Origin: Eimeria necatrix
Taxonomy: Eukaryota > Apicomplexa > Conoidasida > Eucoccidiorida > Eimeriidae
Assembly (NCBI RefSeq): GCF_000499385.1
Contig: NW_013654697.1
Location: forward strand, 1 to 15,700
Direction: 5' to 3'
DNA: 15,700 bases
A program made the translations under genes and the position numbers. Positions 7,343 to 15,700 of the stretch are shown in pieces (position 1 is the first letter of the stretch; the number at the start of each line of letters is the position of its first letter). Below the pieces are notes generated by a model. The model was not told the DNA's origin. It did not search any database and worked only from the letters and a program-made list of their open reading frames with translations.

Positions 7343-10300
7343 AGGGCACCGTCTAGGCCGACCAAACTCCAGCCAACTTCATCTGATAATGTTCAAAGTA
7401 GCTGCCTGTGTGCGTACTTCTCTACTGTACTGTGCTGTTCTGTACTCTTTTCGTGCAGGCGACATATGACTTTTCCTAATAATGTGCTAGCCCCCCTCAA
7501 TTTTTTGATAATTGCTGTAATAATGCGAGCATGCTATTGTTATCAGCTGCTTTCGGGGAAAAGCTCAAAGGGCTACTGCGCCATTGCACAGAAAATACCA
7601 TACTGGGCCGGACAGTTAGGAAATTATAACTCAACACAACGCTACGGTCCTACCAAAAACGTAGCTTTGGCTGTCGTCAAGTTCATCAACAGACTGGCGG
7701 TGGAAGTGTCCCTCTAAATGCAACACTTCAAGGAGTCACGCCGGCCTACGAAGTTAGCAGTTCGATACTGCCTATCTCCAAACTCAAATAAAAAACTTCT
7801 CAAACGTGTTTCAGATGGACGGCATCTCTCTATGCATAATCTTCTTTGCACTCACAGCCTAATTAAAAAAACAGGTACCTTAATGGGTTGGCAGTCCCAC
7901 AGGTGGCAAACTTTCATCGCTGGCGCCAATACATGACGGTCCCTTGCCTCAATTAGTCACTTCTCATGAGACGAAGTAAATAAAACAATACACATGTGGA
8001 GGAACTTTCGCGCTAAAGACGATAATTCAAAGTCAAAGCACAAATGCACAAACATGTATCGCATATTATACAGGCGCCGCAATTTTCCGACACTTTCTTC
8101 TGCAGGTGAAGTAATTTAAAACAATTCATCGAGACAGACAGTACGCCTAAGTTGAAAACTGAGCATTATTTTGTTCTTTCACAAAACATGCACCATTCAT
8201 TACGGCGTGACACAAGACGCACTCCCTAGTGTCCATATATTTTGCTGTTAAATCGGATGAATCACCAATGGCACGAAGAACATCCATATGTTTAACCCGT
8301 TGAGCGCATTTATCATAGTAGTGGAGCCGTTTACGTCAAATCGCACAGTGCTGCACAAAAAGAGACTGCGCTTTTTCTAAATAAAGGTCATGACGCCCCT
8401 TGAAAAATGTGCGAGTTGGGTAATGCTACGCTAGGCTAGCCCATGCAGCCCGAAAATGTAGGCAGGCTTGCTGCAAAGCGACACACGAACTAGGTGTACA
8501 ATTCTTTTCCACAAACTAGCTGTGGGTTACTTGAGTCACTGATATGCTACAGGCTGCACTGCATGCTGAATTTGGCAAAGTACAATTTGAAGCAATTAAG
8601 TGGAGTTTGCCTTTAGTCCAGCTGTGCGGAACCGCGGTCGACGATAATTGGAAAGCTCGCAAAATCTCACGACCTTCGGTTGGTGCAAAATAGTGAAAGA
8701 GTTAATGGTGACTCCTGACTGGTTTATTGTTCCATGCATGTACGTCATCCTGACGCTGCCAGGACTGTTCAGTCCTTACGCGTGCACACTCAAACTCTAT
8801 GCGGGAAAATCCCTGCTTTTCCAGCATACTCACTTGAATACAAGCACTACAGGGCAACGCTTACTATCTGATGTAAAACAGGTAGAGGCATGCTGAGTGA
8901 ATGGCACTGAAGCTCTCGTGCAAAAGTGTTCTAGCGCGTGATGTGCATCAAGGCACTTGTTTATGCTTTGGCCACAAACCTCAGGCTTCCCGAAAGCCTA
9001 CAATCTGGCAAATCAAAACAGTTTTCCAACACAGCCTGAGAGTGCTGTGAAGTGCCAATGTGGCTGGCCTTTTCTCATTTGTGTTTTCACGCACGTAGCA
9101 GTATGCGCCGAGCTTGCCGCATATATGGAAGTAGCATGCTTGGATCTGCCTTGCACGTCTCTTACCAAATGGCGTTCCTTCCTTCCAACATATATTACAG
9201 AGAGAAGGCGGTTTTCATCCGAAAAAGCGTGTTGAGTATGTGGGGACAATATATGCGTCAATCTCAAAACACACAAGCTGAGGTATTACACAAGGCGCAC
9301 AACAAACGTTAACAGACACGAAAATTTCAGCACACTTCTTTGTAAGCTTAATTTCACTTTTTATAGGCATAGCGTGCGCAGTCACGCTACCGACTTCTTT
9401 TCAAACGTGAGATCAAGCCTCTGGTAGGCGCTGCACTTTCGCAACATACAGCCTTCAAGTGAGGTCAGAAACTGTCTTTTCTCCAAAAGTGGCACAAAGC
9501 GTAAAATGCTGCAATCATCGCTTTGGGGATAAAGGAGTTTGCTTTCAGATACATTGCTGGCTAGTCGCCCACAGCCCATCTGTGGCTGATCTTAACGCAT
9601 TGCTCCTGGAGTGACATGGCCTTCAACAGTTTTCCTATAGGGCTGAATATCTACCAAAACTGAAAAAAACATGGATGAAATGTGCGCTCCACAAACAGAA
9701 AACAGCAAGCTGCGAAGACGCTCTCTAGTTGTTGCCCAAGCAAAATAGCGCGAGTGTCGCCAACCGGTGGGGTGCAAACGCCTCACTATGTGCAGCAGAG
9801 CATCCGCACGATCGCTTGCAATTGGAAGCCTTACCAGCTAGTAGTCAACGCGGAATGTCGGCTGCCGAATTGTTTCATTAAGAAGTCACGGGAAAAATAA
9901 TGTGGAAACGATCAGTCCTCTCTGTAGGATTGAGAGCGCACTGGAATCGCAAGAACTTCTGAAGATTTGGAACACTTTTTCAATGGAAATGCACTATTGC
10001 CCTTAACTTTGAGCACACACACCAGCACAGCTTCTTGGCTTGTGCTCAGCACTTCTCTTTGCTCTTTACCAAGCAATATTAACGAGGCGTACCGAATGCA
10101 AAACAGTAAACCTGGTAAGCTACTCCTGATTATTCACATCGCCAACATATTTGCGACAGCCACGCCGGAACCTTTACTTACTTTCTGCACAGAGCAGAGT
10201 GCCTATTTCCACGACGCGGTGCGATGCGCCCCTGCTCTTTCACTAGGATTCTATCTTTTGTACCCATCTACGGGCGCCAGTCATTGATCAATCTTCGAGT

Positions 10301-11539
10301 AAACTGCCTTTTCGGGGGCTCCAAAGATCTCGCAAAGTCAAGAGAGCACGCTGCACGCTCTGGAGGGAACCAAAACGAGCTGAAAAACTATTAAAGTACT
10401 GGCTGCATTTTCGAGGCTCGCGAGAAGTTTTATCAGCTTAACAGGAAGCCCTCAGCGAAGCGCAAACTCCATAATCTCCTGTTTGCTCCGCTATTTGTAT
10501 GAAAAGGCCATGAAATTCCGTTTCGTAAAAAGACGAGGGGCGACAAATCGGCAAGAACCTAGGCATTTATTAAATACATGCCATATGCACCTCAGAAAGT
10601 GTCTCCAATGTGTTTTGAAGTAGAAAGAGGATGTATTTTGACGTCCGCCGTCGCGCATCTGCAAATCCGCTTTGCACTAATAATCATTCCTGGCAGACCC
10701 ATACTGTAAGTCATGTAAATTGCAAACAAAGCGACGGGGATAAGGGATTAGAAACAGATTTTCGTGGTAAAAAAACGGCTCTGCATTGCACTCAATCTTT
10801 GTGAAGAGTCCTAAAGCTGGTCAACTGCTGGCTTTCTTTCGAAGCTATCTGATAACATATTTCTCAAGCTGCTATTCCGTCACCACCATGGTATTTATTG
10901 GCAAGAAAAACAAAGCCAACATGATCTCTGTCAGCACATTGACAAGACTCTCTAGCACCGTGGTTCCTTCACGTTAAAGTTATTATGCCTCTGCAAAAAT
11001 ACATGTCAAAGCCACCGCAGGAAATGTGGATGTTTGACGAAGCCTTTCTGGATTGCCGACAGAAAGCGCGTTCCAACTTGCAGTTTTGCGTAGTTTCCGC
11101 GGGACTTGCTTGAATGCTCAATTAAGCCTACGGCATCTCGAGAAAAACGAGCAGCCAACTCGTATGCTTGTTGAGCGATGTACGTTTTGGAGATTATGAG
11201 GATGCAGATCGCATTAAGCACCACGTCATAAGGGCTGCCTGTGCCCATTGTGTCACTGCGAGCCGTCTCAAGAATTCGCGCTGTTCTCATAGCTTGTATT
11301 TCGCTCACAAACTTCGCATTACAAAAATTAAGGGTGCAAAAATAGGTGCACATGAACAGTTTTTGCATGCTTCTTCATGATGCTTGAACATCGGTTGAAA
11401 AATTCTTTTGACCCTCTGTGTCACTCTCAGCAGCAGCGTTGCGCACCATGATATTACTCGTCCTCATCAGGACGCTGTCAGGAATGTGCAGCTGGAAGCT
11501 AGTAGGCAAAGTGTCCGCATTCTCTATGCACTGGGTCAA
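7343..11539. other. Unique non-coding stretch, with one weak exon candidate near its start
   Basis: No gene is supported over about 4.2 kb. The one place worth noting is 7343-7714, open in one plus frame for 124 codons. Inside it is a pyrimidine-rich run ending in CAG at 7456-7458, like a 3' splice site; the same frame reopens at 7718 after a single TAA. I see no domain in its translation. Other frames (9967-10287 plus, 106 codons; 11006-11368 minus, 120 codons) are within chance length. Short stems at 7260-7276, 8761-8776 and 9370-9389 are also within chance. Confidence 0.6.
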
Positions 11540-11603
11540 CACCAACGTTTGCTTTTGCTTAGAGCACGCTTCAGCGTGCTTTAAGCAAAAGCAAACGTTG
11601 GTG
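11540..11603. repeat. Long hairpin, 31-bp arms, 2-nt spacer, one mismatch
   Basis: The left arm 11540-11570 (starting CACCAACGTTTGC) pairs with 11573-11603 (ending GCAAACGTTGGTG). There is one mismatch, G against A at the arm position about 23 bases in, which could form a G-U pair in RNA. The spacer is only TC. Homology ends sharply on both sides with no direct duplication of flanking bases. The loop is too small for a typical microRNA precursor. A recent fold-back duplication is the simplest reading. Confidence 0.97.
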
Positions 11604-14600
11604 CAGAAACTATTTTATCAGTTTCTCCCCCAGAGTGGCAACGACTGGTAAACTTGACAACAGTAGAATTTCGCAAGAGCAAATTGGAAGGTCATGAAGA
11701 GCGACACAATGCAAATGTGTGCAGGCGCAATATCGAGCCTCTTGCATGTGAAATACGGTTTGTCCAAGACACGTCATGACTCTTGAACCACAGCAATATA
11801 ACTTTGACACTGCAGTGAAGAGAGTGGCAATTCAACTGTAATCAGCACATCCCTCGTTTGTAAGGCAGTACACCATGGTATCAAGACAACCATGACTAAT
11901 TCAGTTTTACTCCATGCTTCTCTTGATTGCCTGATCCTTAGAAGGGCTGGTCAGATTTAAAGCAAACGCCCTCAAGTACGTAAGGGTCAAAGCCCTGTAA
12001 TCACAAATTTTGTTAGTTTTCCTCATACCATCTGCCAAAAGTAGTCCTACCGTCAAAAGACGCTTCCATGATATCACGCGTTAGCACCTTGTGTGCTATG
12101 ATCCAAAATAATAAGGATTCTTGTTTTCGCACTTCCTGAGTGTTTTACTTACTGAACAGCGATATCTTGGAGTGCACAAATTGTGTAGAGCTGCTTTCCT
12201 GAATGCCTCGCAAACCGTGCACCGCTTTACAATTCTTGATGTCTTAATAGAAAAGTGTGTTACCCTTGATTGATATAAACACACAGCATCCAGCGAGAAA
12301 GCTTACCAGAGCATTACGTCATTGGCTTTGAGCCTGCAGGCTGGACACAGGGATTTGGAGCCGAATTTACCATTCGTAAGCTGGCAATCTTTGAATTGAT
12401 CGAAACTCATTTATACACTGATAACCTGTAATTCACATCTACGTGAAAACACTCTCTGCAGGAATGCACGGCAGTGAGCCACTGACCATGCAGCAATCTA
12501 AGTCTCAGGTTTTTCACCTTGCGAGTAAGCTAGTAGTTGGAATTTATTTAGGATGGTCAAATGGCTACAAACAGCTTGATGACGTCTACAATGGCCTTGT
12601 GTAAAAAATCTAACTGTTTAAACTCTTTTAGCAGCCGAAGACCTCTATCGTCCAGTGGAACAACTGGCAACTACTACCAGCTCTCAACCACTGGGGTGAA
12701 GATAAGATGGCCGACAAATTACCATTGAGCCATGATTTGACAATTCACGAAAATAGTGGCCAAGTACGTGCAAAAAAATTGAAACACTGGGAGTCAAAAA
12801 CGTTAGGCATTGCTCCTACACAGCTTCATATTGTTTCGTTCTTCCCATTACACATATTTTTCAGCCGCAACCGAGACCAATGGAACTTTCAAAGCTTGAC
12901 GCACAGGCTTTCAGGGCTCTACAAAAGAAAGCTCCCAGTTCTTTAGCCGAGAAGCGTTTAACGAATTGCTTTTCTAGTAGCGCTTTGCCGGCGCATCGCG
13001 TAACCACCCGGTCGCATTACCTGCTCATTATCTTCCCAGTAGTGCCACAACAAGTCGGGAAAAAAACACTATATTTTTGTCGCTCATATCAAGCTTGGAA
13101 CACTTGCAGCATTTGCGCAATTCGCTCTTCTAACTCATCAAAATGCGCGTAGATAGACAAACATGGTCTCGAAGCGCTCACTCCCTGCAAGATCAAATCG
13201 TCGACAACTGGTAGTCTTTGCTGTTCTGGCACGTCGCTAGTTTGTTCTTTGCAATCAAGTCGTCCCATGAATAAAGACAGCGCACCAGCAGGCTAAGCCA
13301 AAGTACTGCATGCACCTTATTTCCTCTTGGATCCTACGAAATATTTGTGAAAGCAATAAAATCATCACGAGATTGGCTCAACAGTTTCTAAGGCGCCGCA
13401 GTCCACCAGATATCACTTGAGTAAGTTCTAAATCAGCCGTAAAAGCCGTCTTTTGATGTCTATGCAAGACACGTTCAGCTCATTTCAATGCACTGAGACA
13501 CGGTGAATGAGCTACTCCGCTGTTTCACGTGCTCCACTTGTCTGAACCTTTTATCACGACTACTTCCTTACTCAATATCAGCCCCTCTTCGCCACTCTCA
13601 GGCAGTCGTATCACAGTATTTTCAACCGATGTAGAAAGAATAACGAACGTCCGCCCATTACTCTAGTCCAAACAGAATGCGGCCTATAAGAGACGGTTGC
13701 TATTTTCAAGTTTGTGCTACTGATGCCACGTGTCGAAAAGCCATTTGGACCCTTTATAGAGGCGCCACGACAATGCTTAGCACCTACAACCAGTGCAGTG
13801 CGCTTTCTGGCAGGCGAGCCACGATCATCACAAATGCGCCACTTAGCTTTAATACCGCAAAGAACCCGATGCCCTGGCAAAACCCATCAGAAAATGCCAG
13901 TTGCTGAAGCAACGTTTAAGCTGTCCTTAGACTACACTTCAATTCTTTAAACTGCATTTTATTAGCTCAGCAAGGTGTAGCAGCTGCATTGAGCCCACTG
14001 GAACCCGGCAATTCTTTGAGCCAGTACTCCCCCAGCTAAATATTTTTCTACTGTCCATCAGCCTGCTTGGGTGCGCATACCACAAGCTGGAAATCATTGC
14101 ACTTCCGCAGGAACTTTGGCTCCAGTTTTGCACTGTCTCTTTTGCAGGAGACTGCAACATTCCACAAAACTCAATGAACGCCTCGGGATTCATGCTTGCA
14201 GCCATGATCTTTCAAGACTGCTAATGCGTATAGGCATTTCACGAAGAAGCTTCTCGAAACGACACGCTTTGCTGGTCCCCTATGCATGCTCTGGATAGTA
14301 TGTGAACATTCACGGCTACTCAGTGCGCTAAAATGTTCCGGTATCGCCAGAGCCGTTCTTCTATGCGGACCAAAGAGCCAAAGACTGTTTTCCACAAATG
14401 TGTTCCTCCCAATAAAGTGAGCAGCAACAAAACTTGCGAATCCACAATCAATAAAAATCAATAGCGTTCGTTAGAACTCGCTAGAAACAGCATCCCGGCC
14501 AATGTGCTGTCTGTCCACTCTTTACCAGTTCGGTTGCATCAGGCTCCACAGCTACAGAAACCTCAATAGAAATATGCGGAAAAAGTGCCGTCTATAAGAG

Positions 14601-15388
14601 ACATAGCATATGCACGGCGATTCGCTCAACACTACTGTTAAATCGAGACTAATAAAGCACTAAACGCTTCTGTTTGGGGTGGCAAGATAGCGTATTACTT
14701 CCACCCCTTCACAAAATGTGGCCAGCGTGCACTTTATTTGCAAGCAGTTAAACGACCAGCGAATATGTACGATCGACGCGGTTTCGTACATTTGCATCAT
14801 GGCTGTTAAACTATCCCGGGAACTCGTACTACTCAAATCAAGCGGACACGTCAGTGAGCAACACATACCCTCCCAAAGTGCTTTCCTGAAGAGATTCTCC
14901 ACTACTAGAAATACTACGCGAAGGCACATGGGCTCTTCCTGGAAATACTACGTGGCACAATGTCATCGAGGGCACATCGGCTCTTCCCAGGCAATGCGGC
15001 TTGCGCGGTCGCTTGTTAGCCTCATCTCTGCATTCAGTACAGTCGCTATGCTACAGCAAAGCTTTACAATCAAGTGTGTGTCCGGCAACAAAAGCCATAC
15101 GATTTAACGAGCCCTTTTGGCCGCGTAATGACGTCCGCATTTCAAATGGCATCGCTCAAGCTTTTGCAAAATTAAACGCGGAATTAATAATCAAGCACCT
15201 TTCATGCTATCTCTGGGTTCCCTAATCACGAGCATTTTGGCAGATACCACGCTTGCTGTCTGCACTATCTTCTGCTCGCCAGCCTTCCCGCAGTACAGCT
15301 ACATTTGCATCATCAGCGGTCTGGAGTAGGCTCTGAACCTTCTGCATTTACCCTGCAGAATAGCCAACGAAGCGTTTCAGCGTTTCAG
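11604..15388. other. Unique non-coding stretch
   Basis: No gene is supported over about 3.8 kb. Minus-strand frames at 14171-14461, 13939-14205 and 13611-13880 lie one after another but in three different frames. None has a recognisable motif, and plus-strand frames of similar length overlap them. The plus frame 14718-15107 (129 codons) also shows no known family. An 8-bp stem at 14765-14791 and a local direct duplication at 14908-14988 are the only structures seen. Confidence 0.6.
14908..14988. repeat. Interrupted local direct duplication
   Basis: GAAATACTACG occurs at 14908-14918 and again at 14942-14952 (offset 34). GGCACAT followed by GGCTCTTCC occurs at 14923-14939 and 14971-14987 (offset 48, one mismatch). 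The two halves keep their order, so the pattern fits one duplication of about 34-35 bp with a later insertion or indel of about 14 bases in the second copy. Confidence 0.8.
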
Positions 15389-15463
15389 CCTATGATGCGG
15401 TGCGTGGCGTCCACAGCTGGAGTTTTTAACTCCAGCTGTGGACGCCACGCACCGCATCATAGG
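15389..15463. repeat. Perfect long hairpin, 36-bp arms, 3-nt spacer
   Basis: The left arm 15389-15424 (starting CCTATGATGCGGTGCG) is the exact reverse complement of 15428-15463, with a TTT spacer. All 36 positions match. The arms are GC-richer than the surroundings. Immediately upstream AGCGTTTC is duplicated head to tail (about 15371-15386), so the site has undergone more than one local rearrangement. It falls inside a chance plus-strand frame (15305-15697). No target-site duplication is seen. Confidence 0.98.
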
Positions 15464-15700
15464 AGTTCCCAGCACACCTACTTCATCTGTACAAAAGCTT
15501 ATCCAATATTATCCCGCTCTCGCATTGCGTGTCACGTGGGAACCTCCGACGTCACGTCACGACTGCACAGCACCCTTAGTGCAAACACTGGCAGCGAAGC
15601 GTTTTCGCACTCGCCTCAAACAATATCCTGGAGCACGCAGAACTATTACACTATACTTTTTGCCTCAATTTGCTGCACTGCTCAGCATAGCCTCTAGCGT
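15464..15700. other. Non-coding tail of the window
   Basis: Nothing is recognised here. The plus frame that began at 15305 closes near 15697 and is not supported as a gene, because it runs through the perfect hairpin and has no known domain. Confidence 0.6.

Noticed and set aside
7757..7771. tRNA T-arm-like hairpin (GCAG TTCGATA CTGC)
   Set aside because: The T-loop looks canonical, but there is no D-arm, no anticodon arm and no acceptor pairing at the right distance upstream.
8221..8250. Possible second dispersed fragment of the array unit (CTCCCTAGTGTCC then ATATTTTGCTGTT)
   Set aside because: The match is only about 30 bp and needs a large internal deletion, so chance cannot be excluded by eye.
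11006..11368. 120-codon minus-strand frame with a fairly protein-like composition
   Set aside because: A stop lies two codons before its ATG, no family is recognisable, and one or two frames of this length are expected by chance across six frames at this GC content.
13611..14461. Three successive minus-strand frames that could be a decayed gene
   Set aside because: They lie in three different frames, share no recognisable protein, and are matched by similar plus-strand frames. Without homology there is no reason to join them.
3800..14791. Several short stems of 7-9 bp (3800-3824, 5743-5758, 7260-7276, 8761-8776, 9370-9389, 14765-14791)
   Set aside because: Stems of this size with small loops are expected a few times by chance in this window. 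They lack terminator-like T-runs and are far shorter than the three long hairpins.
14718..15107. 129-codon plus-strand frame
   Set aside because: No recognisable motif. It includes the local direct duplication, and an overlapping minus-strand frame of 89 codons shows how permissive the region is.
15305..15697. Longest frame in the window (130 codons, plus)
   Set aside because: It runs straight through the perfect 36-bp inverted repeat, shows no domain, and is within the chance length range.

Overview
This 15.7 kb window looks like eukaryotic nuclear non-coding DNA. No protein-coding gene, rRNA, tRNA, CRISPR array or recognisable mobile-element coding region can be supported from the sequence. 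The longest ATG-to-stop frames are about 120-130 codons (11006-11368 minus, 14718-15107 plus, 15305-15697 plus). At roughly 45% GC, a rough estimate for random sequence predicts one or two frames of that length in six frames. None of the translations shows a family signature I recognise, and they overlap on both strands without any operon-like packing. GC is in the mid 40s percent in the lines I sampled. CpG is not visibly depleted, which argues against a vertebrate. An invertebrate or a protist is possible, but I cannot name the organism.

Layout. Bases 1 to about 1104 are unique sequence with one 14-bp tandem duplication. From 1141 to 2820 there is a clear tandem array of six diverged units of about 281-287 bp (the last is shorter). 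The array fades out at both edges, and a detached, decayed fragment of the same unit lies near 3572-3667. The rest, about 2900-15700, is unique sequence interrupted by three striking near-perfect inverted repeats: 3984-4057, 11540-11603 and 15389-15463. Small local direct duplications occur at 6756-6773 and 14908-14988.

The two signals that stand out are the satellite-like array and the three long hairpins. The array has a strongly conserved core around GCTATAGC and a recurrent AATAAA. The hairpins have arms of 31-37 bp, spacers of 0-3 nt, and 4, 1 and 0 arm mismatches respectively. They have no shared sequence and no visible target-site duplications. The simplest reading is that separate template-switch (fold-back) events of different age inserted an inverted copy of the adjacent sequence. 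Assembly or amplification artefact and fold-back elements remain alternatives. I see no evidence of a new gene-encoded system, and nothing here shows genes working together.
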